Positions 1 to 8,343 of a stretch of DNA of 64,000 nucleotides are shown one piece after another. Under the pieces are notes generated by a model, which was not told the origin of the DNA, made no database searches, and saw only the letters and a program-made list of their open reading frames with translations. The stretch spans positions 41,994 through 105,993 of the forward strand of contig JBCBFT010000009.1 of assembly GCA_038527485.1 (NCBI GenBank). The letters are read 5' to 3'. The DNA is from JALEFZ01 sp038527485. Lineage in GTDB: Bacteria; Bacteroidota; Bacteroidia; J057. Both the position numbers and the translations under genes were made by a program. Position 1 is the first letter of the stretch. Every line of letters begins with the position of its first letter.

Positions 1-103
1 GTCCACTGACGATCCCATTCTGAGCACTCAAGGACTGGGCACTTCCCATCCATGCGATAAGGTACAGGAAGAAAAGTGTAGTGAAGTGGCGGAGGGAAAA
101 CAT
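1..103 (-). CDS. 5' fragment of a secreted protein (runs off the left edge)
   Basis: An ATG at 103 on the minus strand opens a frame of 34 codons that runs off the window. The visible part is a signal peptide: a short basic start (MFSLRHF), a hydrophobic core rich in Leu/Phe/Ile, and a likely cleavage site after an Ala-Gln or Ser-Ala-Gln. The mature start reads NGIVSG, which resembles the first strand of the carboxypeptidase-regulatory-like domain found at the N-terminus of many Bacteroidota TonB-dependent receptors. That assignment is only a hint, because almost nothing of the mature protein is visible. It is divergent from the MarR gene, with about 120 bp between them. Confidence 0.6.
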   Translation of the reverse strand, partial: MFSLRHFTTLFFLYLIAWMGSAQSLSAQNGIVSG

Positions 104-137
104 AAGTAATGATTTCGTTGTTAATTTTTATTTTAAG

Positions 138-155
138 TACAAATACATAATAAAT
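138..155 (+). repeat. Operator-like direct repeat, copy 1
   Basis: An 18-bp A/T-rich word (core TACAAATACATA) occurs at 138-155 and again at 198-215 with one mismatch, in the same orientation and exactly 60 bp apart. Both copies lie in the divergent promoter region between the exported-protein gene and the MarR gene. Copy 2 overlaps the predicted MarR promoter. This is what autoregulatory MarR sites would look like, but binding is inferred. Confidence 0.5.
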
Positions 156-188
156 AATGAAAATGTCTATGTTTTTGTTTAAAAAAAG

Positions 189-218
189 TTGTTTTACTAC
201 AAATACATATTAAATTTG
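189..218 (+). promoter_or_regulatory. Bacteroidota-type promoter of the MarR gene
   Basis: TTG at 189-191 is followed by a 19-nt spacer and then TAAATTTG at 211-218. This matches the Bacteroidota primary sigma pattern (TTG, 19-21 nt, TAnnTTTG). Transcription would begin about 5-7 nt after the box, at or next to the ATG at 225, which implies a leaderless or nearly leaderless mRNA. The second copy of the 18-bp direct repeat (198-215) covers the spacer and most of the -7 box. Confidence 0.6.
198..215 (+). repeat. Operator-like direct repeat, copy 2
   Basis: Second copy of the 18-bp word at 138-155, with one A-to-T change. It overlaps the spacer and -7 box of the predicted MarR promoter, so a protein bound here would block polymerase. 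Confidence 0.5.
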
Positions 219-224
219 ACTTAT

Positions 225-899
225 ATGAATAACCGTTATACACTTATAAAGGAGCTGCTGAAGTGGGTAGAAACGTACGAAGAGGAGAAGGAGAGTAGCG
301 AAATGGAGCTTATTCCTTTTAATCTTTGGTTAAACCGTAAGCTGAGTTTTGCCCAGCCTGACTTCTTTCACCATAGAGGAGAGTATACAGATGATTCATC
401 GTCAGGCGTAATACTGACCATGCTCATTGGCTTTTTGTTTAGGTATGCCAAACTTTATATAAAGAAGGCTTTAGAGGATACACCGCTTTCTACCTTGGAC
501 GAATTTTCCTTTATGGCGTCCTTAGGCAATTATGATAGTCTGACAAAGTCAGAACTGATCAATCAGAATATTGTAGAATTCACTTCAGGGATCGAGATCA
601 TCAAGCGCTTGGTCAGACAAGAATTGATAGAGGAGTTTGCAGACCCTAACGATAGGAGGTCCAAGAGGGTCAAACTGACAGATAAAGGAAGGGAAGCAAT
701 GGCTCAGGTATTGGTCCCAATGAATCAAGTCGCACAAATCGTAGAGGCAGACATCACACCAGAGGAAATGTCCACAATCGTTCCTATTTTATATAGACTC
801 AATGATTTTCACGCAGTGATCCATCTCAAGGATCGCAAATCTCCTATTGAGGACATTTTGGAAAAGTACATATCCCCTTTAGACACAAAGAAGAACTAG
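225..899 (+). CDS. MarR-family winged-helix transcriptional regulator
   Basis: A 224-residue protein with a MarR-type winged helix in its second half. The helix-turn-helix region is followed by a wing containing DPNDRRSKRVKLTDKG, the hallmark DxRxxxxxLTxxG segment of the family. About 90 extra N-terminal residues precede the core, so it is longer than a typical 140-160 residue MarR. MarR proteins bind DNA as dimers and usually repress a neighbouring or their own promoter in response to a small ligand. The frame is open back to 189, but the ATG at 225 is preferred because the promoter -7 box ends at 218. The ligand is unknown. Confidence 0.85.
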   Translation: MNNRYTLIKELLKWVETYEEEKESSEMELIPFNLWLNRKLSFAQPDFFHHRGEYTDDSSSGVILTMLIGFLFRYAKLYIKKALEDTPLSTLDEFSFMASLGNYDSLTKSELINQNIVEFTSGIEIIKRLVRQELIEEFADPNDRRSKRVKLTDKGREAMAQVLVPMNQVAQIVEADITPEEMSTIVPILYRLNDFHAVIHLKDRKSPIEDILEKYISPLDTKKN

Positions 900-939
900 C
901 ATGTATCTTAGTCCCAAAATCACTTCCTAGGTTAGGGAA

Positions 940-2169
940 TCAACTGGCACGGTAAATTAAAGTGGTAAGAGGCTGCTGCTGAAAGATCTTTTGGGCAGTT
1001 TGTTGTATTTGCTGTGAAGTAACCGATTCTATCTCTGAGAGATACTCGTCAAAAGGCACCACACGATTGAAATCGAGCAAGTCTTTGCCCATCGTCAGCA
1101 TTTGGTTGAGCAGGTTCTCATAGCCCAGCGCAAGTTGGCCTTTCAATTGCTTTTTGGCCTGGCTGATTTTGAGTACTCCCAGCGGTTTATCAGACAGCAG
1201 TTTTAGTTCTTTGTGTACAAGTTGGCGGATTCGTTCGATATTTTTTCGTTCGCAGGCATAGTAGACACCCCACATCCCAGCATCTATATAAGGTGTATAG
1301 AAGGAGCTAATATTATAGGTCAGTCCGTATTTTTCTCGAATGTTGAGGTTGAGACGCGTATTCATGGCAGGTCCTCCGAGGAGATTGTTGAGGACCAGAA
1401 AGGGAACATATAGTTCTTCACGCATAGCATAGGATCGACCTCCGATCAAGACATGTGCTTGGTCAGAAGAAATTTCTTCTACATGGTCGGTCGCCATTTG
1501 ACCGTTGGGAGAGATGCGCGTACGGGTACCTGAAGGCATCTGCACGGGTTTGAGGTATTTATCAATGACTTTAATGACCTCTTTTTCGGAGACATTACCT
1601 ACGATAGAGTAGACGACGTGGTCTTTAATAAAAGATCTATGTAAGTGGTCCTTGACCTTGTTTTGTGTGAATTGGTGAATACTCTTTTTGGTGCCTAAAA
1701 TAGGAAATCCCAAGCTGTGCTGAGGATAGATCATTTCATCAAAATCTTCAAATATCGCCTCATCGGGTGTGTTGCGATACATGTCGATTTCTTCTGAAAT
1801 GACTTGTTTCTCCTTGACGATTTCTTTCTCAGGAAAAGTAGAGTTAAAGGTGATGTCTGTCAGAAGTTCCGTTGCACGGTCAAAGTATTCGGAGACAAGG
1901 GAAGCATAAAGGCATGTTTTTTCCTTCGTCGTATAAGCATTGACATCTCCACCTACAGACTCAAGATAATTGAGGATGTGAAAGGTTTTTCGCTTTACGG
2001 TTCCCTTGAAGATCATATGCTCGATGAAATGGGCCATCCCAATCTCTCCTTGCATATCGTCTCTACTCCCCGCATTGACGATGAATCCGCAGTGAACGGT
2101 CCGCGTGTAGGGTACATGTTTGTATATGACCCTCAGACCGTTTTGTAGTTCAAAAATTTTTGTGTCCAT
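940..2169 (-). CDS. M16-family zinc protease (insulinase/processing-peptidase type)
   Basis: A 409-residue single-unit M16 peptidase. The inverted zinc motif HFIEH is at residues 47-51, and the third ligand is likely Glu127 within SEEID, 76 residues after His51 as expected for the family. A second, inactive M16 half follows (around 180-400). There is no clear signal peptide, so it is probably cytoplasmic. It resembles the short M16B proteases near-universal in bacteria, which act as dimers on peptides or unfolded segments. It is convergent with the MarR gene, and the genes flanking its start are divergent, so it is probably transcribed alone. Confidence 0.9.
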   Translation of the reverse strand: MDTKIFELQNGLRVIYKHVPYTRTVHCGFIVNAGSRDDMQGEIGMAHFIEHMIFKGTVKRKTFHILNYLESVGGDVNAYTTKEKTCLYASLVSEYFDRATELLTDITFNSTFPEKEIVKEKQVISEEIDMYRNTPDEAIFEDFDEMIYPQHSLGFPILGTKKSIHQFTQNKVKDHLHRSFIKDHVVYSIVGNVSEKEVIKVIDKYLKPVQMPSGTRTRISPNGQMATDHVEEISSDQAHVLIGGRSYAMREELYVPFLVLNNLLGGPAMNTRLNLNIREKYGLTYNISSFYTPYIDAGMWGVYYACERKNIERIRQLVHKELKLLSDKPLGVLKISQAKKQLKGQLALGYENLLNQMLTMGKDLLDFNRVVPFDEYLSEIESVTSQQIQQTAQKIFQQQPLTTLIYRAS

Positions 2170-2233
2170 TTTACGTTACCCAGAAGGCACAAATTAAAGA
2201 CTTATAGTCCAAATTATCATTACTATAAATCTC

Positions 2234-2241
2234 TATCTTTG
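2234..2241 (+). promoter_or_regulatory. -7 promoter box upstream of the 182-residue exported protein
   Basis: TATCTTTG matches the TAnnTTTG box exactly. The predicted start of transcription would leave roughly 27 nt of leader before the ATG at 2275. No TTG is present at the ideal -33 spacing, so only the -7 half is supported. Confidence 0.4.
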
Positions 2242-2274
2242 TTGCCATTCTACACGTATAATCTGTAATTAAGC

Positions 2275-2823
2275 ATGTCAGTAAACAAAAGGTTCATTCA
2301 GTATCCTTTCAGCCTATGGGTAGTCATGGGATTTGTGGCCATGATTTCTCTTGCCAATCGCTGTGAAGATCCCTGCGAGGGCTTGAGCAATGAAATCATC
2401 GGAGAGGAGTCCTTCACTATCACCTATGAGGACCCCAATGGAACCAACTACCTAGAGAGTATCTACAGAGAAGATAAGGTCGTCGTCTATGTAGACAAAA
2501 GTGGAGGAGAGGATGATATTCCTGAGTATGAGCGAATTTTTCCTGGATATGAAAATGGTACATTTGGACCTTTTAATTTCACAGAAGAATTCTTCGATCC
2601 GACGACGAACAGTCCGATCCTAGTAGATGTATTGAATCAGGTAAAGCGATATGATTATTTCATTCGCAAAGATACGATTGGCGTCGATACATTGACCGTA
2701 GAGTTTCTGTTGACTACAGGACCTTGCGTGTATGATTGGGAATACATCCGTTATTACAGAAATGGCGTAGAGATAAATGGGATTGCAGACGTAGAAAAGG
2801 CAGAATTTATCTTCGTAGAATAA
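2275..2823 (+). CDS. Hypothetical exported protein
   Basis: A 182-residue protein that I do not recognise. Residues 1-28 look like a signal peptide, with a basic start and a hydrophobic stretch SLWVVMGFVAMISLA. It is followed at once by CEDPC. The position before the first Cys is Arg (ANRC), so this is not a canonical lipobox, although lipid modification cannot be excluded. The mature part is acidic, rich in Asp/Glu/Tyr, and of beta-sandwich-like composition, ending in IFVE. It probably resides in the periplasm or outer membrane. It lies just upstream of the SH3 gene on the same strand (137-nt gap). Confidence 0.6.
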   Translation: MSVNKRFIQYPFSLWVVMGFVAMISLANRCEDPCEGLSNEIIGEESFTITYEDPNGTNYLESIYREDKVVVYVDKSGGEDDIPEYERIFPGYENGTFGPFNFTEEFFDPTTNSPILVDVLNQVKRYDYFIRKDTIGVDTLTVEFLLTTGPCVYDWEYIRYYRNGVEINGIADVEKAEFIFVE

Positions 2824-2959
2824 TTTTTTCTTCCTTTTCCCGTATTTTCTTACGAGTGGTTCATAAATCTTCAGTTTGTGAACCTATTTTTTTATTTTCT
2901 TCACAGAAAATATTTTCTCCGATGATTTTCTCTATTTGAGGAAATAAGACAATGTATCC

Positions 2960-4288
2960 ATGACTCGATCACTTTCCATTATACTTCTTTCCCTTCTGTT
3001 ATCTATTGCTGTCTTTGAATCAAAGGCACAAGTATACAACTGTTTTGCAGTCGAAGAAGAGTTAGAAGCTTATTTCTTCACGTATTCGCCTAAGCTACCA
3101 GCCAACACGCAACTGATCCAGAAACTGTGGACAAGCTGTGAGAAACCGACAGGTAAAATGGAGTTGATCTATTATTATCTAAGATCTTCTCACACGCTAC
3201 TTGCGAATGAAAGGAATCCTCGAATAGGATTTCTGGAGTCTCGAAAGCACTATCGACTGGCTGCCAAGCAGTTTTATATTCTTGATACTTACAAGCCAGA
3301 AAGTCGTTTTGTCAAGCTATATGAAATCAGGATTCAGCAACTAGAGGAAGAATTATCTGTCCTTGGGCAGCGATACAATCAAGATTTTGCTGGGCAAAGA
3401 AGTCGAGGTGAAGCACCCGATGTACGCGCAGGAGGCAGTACATGGGCAAAACAGCAACTCGAGCAAGATGAAATCATTGAAAAATCTCCTGAAGTCATGA
3501 GCAATTTATTTAGAAAGGAATCTAAACTCATGGAACTGACGGGCGCCACACGAGCAGATGCTGATACTAGCGAGGATGCGTACGGATTCATGGGTTTGGT
3601 CAATGATGTCAATCTCTTGGCTTACCTAGATTGGAAGAGTAATGAACAAGACGCTTTTGATAAAGGAGAATTATACGATGCTGGTGCTTGGATTGAGGTA
3701 CTAGGAGAGGCTTACATTACATTTGTGGCTTCGGGTGACTACATTTCACTTCGTGCAGAGCCAAGAGTAGGAGCGAAAGAGCTGACAAAGTTAATGTTTG
3801 GGCAAGGGGTCGCTGTGCATGAGGATGCACAGTTGACTAACTACAAGGGCATCGAATTTATCGAAGTAGAGACGGAGACAGGAGTCAGAGGGTGGGTTCC
3901 TGTAGACAATTTGATCGAGGATGGATACGTCGCCACTGTGATTCAAGCAGCTGTCGCAAGGAATATTCCCAATAAGCGATTTGATCGCAACGTCATCTTG
4001 TTGCAGCCAGGAGAATTATTAGTTCTCGATCGCGTACGTGAAGGATGGGTCGAGGTTGTCAATAGAAATCAAATTGCCAGAGGTTGGATAGAGGAAGCAC
4101 AGGTAAATGAGGTCTTGAGCATCGCAGCGGCAGATGTGCGCGTGGCGCAAGACTTCTATCAAGCGACGCGCCTGCCCAACTTGCTGGATCGAGAAGATGC
4201 GCTGAGAGCGATTTTGAGTCTCCCCGCTTTTGCTGCTTCGGATTTGCAGGAGCTGATCCGATCGGAGATCAAAGCACTAGAGCGATAG
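2960..4288 (+). CDS. Secreted protein with two bacterial SH3 domains
   Basis: A 442-residue protein with a signal peptide (about 1-23, ending SKAQ). A mostly helical region covers 30-240. Two SH3-like modules follow. The first lies around 250-325 and holds the phrases YISLRAEPRVGAKEL and VRGWVPVDNLI. The second lies around 330-395 and ends with RGWIEEAQV. Bacterial SH3 modules typically bind peptidoglycan or peptides, so a role at the cell wall or in the periplasm is likely but not proven. There is no catalytic domain. Its last 12 bp overlap the tail of the convergent SDR gene. Confidence 0.75.
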   Translation: MTRSLSIILLSLLLSIAVFESKAQVYNCFAVEEELEAYFFTYSPKLPANTQLIQKLWTSCEKPTGKMELIYYYLRSSHTLLANERNPRIGFLESRKHYRLAAKQFYILDTYKPESRFVKLYEIRIQQLEEELSVLGQRYNQDFAGQRSRGEAPDVRAGGSTWAKQQLEQDEIIEKSPEVMSNLFRKESKLMELTGATRADADTSEDAYGFMGLVNDVNLLAYLDWKSNEQDAFDKGELYDAGAWIEVLGEAYITFVASGDYISLRAEPRVGAKELTKLMFGQGVAVHEDAQLTNYKGIEFIEVETETGVRGWVPVDNLIEDGYVATVIQAAVARNIPNKRFDRNVILLQPGELLVLDRVREGWVEVVNRNQIARGWIEEAQVNEVLSIAAADVRVAQDFYQATRLPNLLDREDALRAILSLPAFAASDLQELIRSEIKALER

Positions 4289-5005
4289 CCGCTTGAAGAT
4301 GGATTCGGGTATCATACGAATCACCCACATGATCCATCGCCAAATCCCTTTTACGTAGAGGACATTTTTCTTTTTTTCTACAGCCCTGAAGATTGCTTTT
4401 GCAACTGCTTGTGGTTCAGCCGTCAGCGGAGCAGGTAGAGTCATACCTTCTGTCATCGCTGTACGGACATATCCTGGCTTGACAGTCAAAACATGGACAC
4501 CAGATTGGAAAAGTCGATTTCTCAAGCCTGAGAGATAAGCTGTGAATCCTGCTTTGGCACTCCCATAATAGTAATTGCTTCCTCTTCCGCGATCTCCTGC
4601 CACGCTACTGATCCCCACAATTGTCCCCATTTTCCTTTGTTCAAAATCCATTGCTACATGATGCAAGATAGACGTAGCTCCGAGGAAATTTACTTCTAGC
4701 ATCTGTGCAGCAACCTCCCAGTTTTGCTCGGTTTCTTTCTGATCGAATAGATTGCCAAACACGCAGTAAACCAGCTCTGGTTTGGGAGATAAGTTATGAT
4801 AAAAGCTTTGATGCTGGTCTATGAGACGCGCATCAAAGCTCTGTATGTCAACAGTGGCGTTGTATCGAATATGAAGATCTGATTGGATAGGCTTGAGCTT
4901 TTTTTCCTTCCTTCCTGCCAAAATCAAATGATCTCCTTTGGCGGCATGAAGATGTGCCATCGCCTGTGCGATATCCGAGGTCGCTCCTAGAATCAGAACG
5001 ACCAT
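4277..5005 (-). CDS. Short-chain dehydrogenase/reductase (SDR)
   Basis: A 242-residue classical SDR. The Rossmann motif appears as LILGATSDIA at the N-terminus, followed by ISSVAGDRGRG (catalytic Ser region) and YYYGSAKAGF, which contains the Tyr-x3-Lys pair. It would perform an NAD(P)H-linked carbonyl/alcohol conversion. The GATSDIA form of the motif resembles the DprE2-like/YbbO-like branch, but the substrate is unknown. The start at 5005 lies one base after the stop of the DUF368 gene, so translation is probably coupled. The frame is open further upstream inside that gene, but those starts are less likely. The C-terminal tail is hydrophobic and basic and may associate with the membrane. 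Confidence 0.88.
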   Translation of the reverse strand: MVVLILGATSDIAQAMAHLHAAKGDHLILAGRKEKKLKPIQSDLHIRYNATVDIQSFDARLIDQHQSFYHNLSPKPELVYCVFGNLFDQKETEQNWEVAAQMLEVNFLGATSILHHVAMDFEQRKMGTIVGISSVAGDRGRGSNYYYGSAKAGFTAYLSGLRNRLFQSGVHVLTVKPGYVRTAMTEGMTLPAPLTAEPQAVAKAIFRAVEKKKNVLYVKGIWRWIMWVIRMIPESIFKRLSL

Positions 5006-5006
5006 A

Positions 5007-5951
5007 TCAGGCTTTAGCTTTTTCCATCTGGCCCTGCTGGTCAGAAGCAAATTTTTCCATGGCCCAGATGGTGACAGCTCCCAGGATCACGAGACCCAGT
5101 GCGATCAGTGTTTCTGACTGGGCAAAGTCAGGTATATACCACTCGTAGCCCAAGATCACTTCTTTCGCTTCTTTGCCTGGCCGAGGAATGATTTCTGTAA
5201 TGGCTTTTTTCCAAGGGTAAATAGTCAGCAATGATCCCAAAACAAATCCTGTGAGAGAAGCGATGGTTACATCACGATAATTTTTGAATACCCAAGCAAG
5301 TACACGCGCAAAAATCAGTAAACCTATACCTGCGCCAATCGCAACAGGAATCAAAATTTCCATGTTAAAATCGCTAACCGCATCTACCATGATGAGCTTG
5401 TAGTTCCCCATCAAGATCAAGACAAATGATCCTGAAAGTCCAGGTAAGATCATGCTACAAATAGCGACTACGCCACACAATACGAGGTAATAAGTCGCTG
5501 CATTGGGTGTGCCAGGATTGAGGAAAGCGAGCATGACTGCAGCGGTGGTTCCGATGACAAAAGCCATGATACTCAAAGCATTCCATTTGCTGACGGTTTT
5601 ACCTACTTGCCAGACAGATACGAGGATGAGCCCAAAGAAAAAGGCCATGACCCAAATGCTATAGGTTTCATTTTGGAGTAACACTTTGAGGAGTTTGGCG
5701 ATAGAGATCAAGCTGGCACCGACTCCTACGAAAATCGCTGTGAGAAACGTACCGTCAATATGCGTCCAAAATTCCTTAAATTTTCCTTTGGTCAGCAGCT
5801 TCAATGCGTCCAGATCAATAGACTTGACGGAGTTGATGAGCCGTTCGTAGACACCTGTCACAAGGGCAATCGTACCGCCAGAAACGCCTGGGATGACGTT
5901 GGCAGCACCGATGGCTAGTCCTTTGAGAAAGAGGGTGATTATCGATTTCAT
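5007..5951 (-). CDS. DUF368 membrane protein, probable polyprenyl-phosphate (C55-P) transporter
   Basis: A 314-residue polytopic inner-membrane protein with about 8-9 hydrophobic segments. It carries the family signature near its start (GAANVIPGVSGGTIALVTG) and a second, inverted-repeat-like copy (CSMILPGLSGSFVLILMGNY). DUF368 proteins (PopT) were linked experimentally in other bacteria to recycling undecaprenyl phosphate across the membrane. The same role here is inferred from the family. The ATG at 5951 is preferred over a TTG nine bases upstream. It heads a two-gene unit with the SDR. Confidence 0.85.
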   Translation of the reverse strand: MKSIITLFLKGLAIGAANVIPGVSGGTIALVTGVYERLINSVKSIDLDALKLLTKGKFKEFWTHIDGTFLTAIFVGVGASLISIAKLLKVLLQNETYSIWVMAFFFGLILVSVWQVGKTVSKWNALSIMAFVIGTTAAVMLAFLNPGTPNAATYYLVLCGVVAICSMILPGLSGSFVLILMGNYKLIMVDAVSDFNMEILIPVAIGAGIGLLIFARVLAWVFKNYRDVTIASLTGFVLGSLLTIYPWKKAITEIIPRPGKEAKEVILGYEWYIPDFAQSETLIALGLVILGAVTIWAMEKFASDQQGQMEKAKA

Positions 5952-6074
5952 GGGAGGCAAAGTAAATAAATCATGATCACTTTCTGTACTTTTTTGATGT
6001 GTCTGTAGAAATTTTGAAAGGATTGTCTGGAATCGGGTATGAATGGGGACAGTTCACTTTGGAGGCATGAAAAA

Positions 6075-6105
6075 ACCAGACCTCTGAAAGGAGATCTGGT
6101 CGTTT
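6075..6105 (-). terminator. Rho-independent terminator of frr
   Basis: CCAGACCTC (6076-6084) pairs with GAGATCTGG (6091-6099) with one mismatch, leaving a 6-nt loop. Read on the minus strand, the stem is followed by a run of six T. It lies about 25 nt beyond the frr stop codon. Confidence 0.8.
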
Positions 6106-6130
6106 TCTATGACAAATCAGTAGCTACAAA

Positions 6131-6694
6131 TTAGACAGTCATGATCTGAGCTTCTTTTGCTTTGATCATTTCATCTATCTTCTTGTTGTAGGAGTTGGTC
6201 TGATCCTGGATCTTTGACTCTGCTCCTTTGACCTCATCTTCGGAAGTACCGTCTTTTTGAAGCTGTTTAAAGCCATTCATTGCAGACTGACGTGCCTGAC
6301 GGATAGAGATTTTTGCATTTTCGCCTTCATCCTTAGCCTGTCGTGACAGTTGCTTACGACGCTCTTCATTTAGCGCGGGGATGGGAATTCTGACAAGATC
6401 TCCGTCACTTGAAGGATTGAGACCTAGTCCTGCTTCGCGGATGGCTTTGTCGATTACAGGAATCATATGTTTCTCCCAAGGAGTCACCGTCAGCATCCTT
6501 GCATCCGCTACAGCTACATTTCCTACTTGTCCGATAGGAGTAGGAGATCCATAGTAGTCAACCATGACACCATCCAGCATATCAGCACTGGCCTTACCCG
6601 TTCTGATCTTTAGCAGTGCGCGTTGTAGATATTCTATGGCACCATCCATATCCATTTGGGCCATTTCAATAACTTCTTGTGTACTTTCAGCCAT
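6131..6694 (-). CDS. frr: Ribosome recycling factor
   Basis: A 187-residue protein of the expected RRF length. It shows the family pattern throughout: an N-terminal helix with KIRTGKASADMLDGVMVDYYGSPTPIGQVGNV, the conserved segment MLTVTPWEKHMIPVIDKAI, and the stretch GLNPSSDGDLVRIPIPALNEERRKQL. RRF works with EF-G to split the 70S ribosome after termination, in the cytoplasm. In many bacteria it sits with pyrH or tsf, but here neither neighbour is present. Confidence 0.97.
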   Translation of the reverse strand: MAESTQEVIEMAQMDMDGAIEYLQRALLKIRTGKASADMLDGVMVDYYGSPTPIGQVGNVAVADARMLTVTPWEKHMIPVIDKAIREAGLGLNPSSDGDLVRIPIPALNEERRKQLSRQAKDEGENAKISIRQARQSAMNGFKQLQKDGTSEDEVKGAESKIQDQTNSYNKKIDEMIKAKEAQIMTV

Positions 6695-6810
6695 AGCAGT
6701 AAAATTTTATTTGATAGGCTAAATTATAAATTTTGGAAAAAAGAAACCTAATGCGCAGACAGAAGAATTGAGAGATAACTTTCTGATTCCCACACTTGGT
6801 TTTAGTATTT

Positions 6811-8244
6811 CTACAAAAGCTCATTCAGGATTTTTTGTACTTCTTTGGGATCTCCTTTTCCCTTCAGCGTTTTCATGACCTGACCGATGAAAAACTTCTT
6901 GAGCTTTTTTTGTCCACCTCGGTATCGCTTCAGTTCATCTGGATGCTGAGAAATGATCGCTTCGATTTGGATCTTGAGCTGGGAGGATTGATCGGTTGAG
7001 TCAGACTGGCTGGCTTGTATTAGTTCCCCAAGGGAGCCTTCCGATTGGAGTAAGGCAGGAAAGATCTGATTTTTAGCTTGATGATGCGAAATGATCTCTT
7101 CATCAATGGCTTTGACCATTTCTCCTAGCGTCTGCGCTGAGACAGGACAGGTAGAGAGCGATTGATTGTGCTCATTTATCCAAGATCTCACCGCACCTAG
7201 CAGCCAGTTGGCCACACCTTTGGGGTTTTGGCAGTAGATGATGGCCGTTTCATAATAATTTCCCAAAACCATATCCTCTGCCAAGGTCATCGATTCATTA
7301 TAAGGCAGTTTCCAATCGAGATGGTACTGCTGGAAGCGCTGATAAGGCAGGGAAGGAAGCTGCTGCTTGATAGCCTCTATTCTCTCGGGCGAAATGACCA
7401 CAATGGGCAGATCTGGCTCAGGAAAATACCGATAATCATGTGCCAATTCCTTATCCCGCATAGGCTGGGTTTTCTGTAGTTGTACATTCCAGGTCCTTGT
7501 TTCTCGCTGTACCTCTCCGCCCGATTGGATGAGCTCAATCTGCCTCATGATCTCATGGTTGATGGCTTGGGTGAGGAAAGCAAAGGAATTCAGATTCTTC
7601 ACCTCTACTCTTATCCCTAGTTTTTCCTGTCCTTGGGGCTTGACGGATATATTGGCATCGCATCGAAGATTTCCCTTCTCCATATCCCCTTCCCCCACAT
7701 TTAGGTAGCGGACCAGTCTACGGATCTCTTCAAATAAAGCCGCTGCATCTTCCGCTTTGTGTAGGGCGGGCTGCGTGACGAGCTCCATGAGGGGAGTGCC
7801 TGCACGATTGAGGTCGATCATCGTATGTGTAGGCGAGAGATCATGTATAGATTTTCCTGCATCCTCTTCCAAGTGGATACGTTCGAGGGGAACTTCTATG
7901 ATCTTTCCTTCTGTATTGGGAAATTTGACTGCTCCTCCTTCACAGATAGGGACTGCATCTTGAGAAATCTGATAGCCTTTGGGGAGATCGGGATAGAAAT
8001 AATTTTTGCGATCGAAGAAGGTGGGAGAATTGATCTTGCAGTTGAGTGCGAGGCCCAAGGCGAGTGCCTTGTCGATCACCCCTTCGTTGATGCATGGCAA
8101 GGCGCCTGGATGCGCCATTGTGATAGGAGAAACAAGTTGGTTGGGGCTCGCACCAAAAGTATGTGCTTCAGGAGCGAATAGCTTGGTCTGCGTATTGAGC
8201 TGAATATGAATCTCTAACCCTATGACGGCATCAAATTCTGACAT
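6811..8244 (-). CDS. gatB: Asp-tRNA(Asn)/Glu-tRNA(Gln) amidotransferase subunit B
   Basis: A 477-residue GatB, the kinase/transamidase subunit that uses ammonia from GatA to convert Glu-tRNA(Gln) or Asp-tRNA(Asn) to the amidated form. N-terminal FDAVIGLEIHIQLNTQTKLF, then DLPKGYQISQ and CDANISVKPQG are characteristic. The C-terminal YqeY-like tail ends with QVMKTLKGKGDP and the typical terminal helix. The ATG at 8244 (MSEFDAV) is chosen over an upstream in-frame ATG at 8286, because GatB proteins begin near here and a -7 box lies at 8275-8282. gatC is about 30 kb away, and gatA is not in the window. Confidence 0.96.
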   Translation of the reverse strand: MSEFDAVIGLEIHIQLNTQTKLFAPEAHTFGASPNQLVSPITMAHPGALPCINEGVIDKALALGLALNCKINSPTFFDRKNYFYPDLPKGYQISQDAVPICEGGAVKFPNTEGKIIEVPLERIHLEEDAGKSIHDLSPTHTMIDLNRAGTPLMELVTQPALHKAEDAAALFEEIRRLVRYLNVGEGDMEKGNLRCDANISVKPQGQEKLGIRVEVKNLNSFAFLTQAINHEIMRQIELIQSGGEVQRETRTWNVQLQKTQPMRDKELAHDYRYFPEPDLPIVVISPERIEAIKQQLPSLPYQRFQQYHLDWKLPYNESMTLAEDMVLGNYYETAIIYCQNPKGVANWLLGAVRSWINEHNQSLSTCPVSAQTLGEMVKAIDEEIISHHQAKNQIFPALLQSEGSLGELIQASQSDSTDQSSQLKIQIEAIISQHPDELKRYRGGQKKLKKFFIGQVMKTLKGKGDPKEVQKILNELL

Positions 8245-8274
8245 GGTATCCCTTTTGATCGTTATGATGTGGGG

Positions 8275-8282
8275 CAAAAGTA
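8275..8282 (-). promoter_or_regulatory. -7 promoter box of gatB
   Basis: On the minus strand this reads TACTTTTG, an exact TAnnTTTG match. It would start transcription about 25 nt before the chosen ATG at 8244. No clear -33 TTG is seen. It abuts the ferredoxin terminator hairpin. Confidence 0.4.
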
Positions 8283-8284
8283 AC

Positions 8285-8309
8285 AAAGCCTCCCGAGAAA
8301 GAGAGGCTT
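8285..8309 (-). terminator. Hairpin downstream of the ferredoxin gene
   Basis: AAAGCCTC and GAGGCTTT form an 8-bp stem between the ferredoxin stop codon and the gatB promoter. The downstream T tract on the minus strand is interrupted (GTTACTTTT), so termination may be partial. Confidence 0.5.
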
Positions 8310-8343
8310 TGAGACATTGTATTATGTTACAAGGAAAAGAAGG

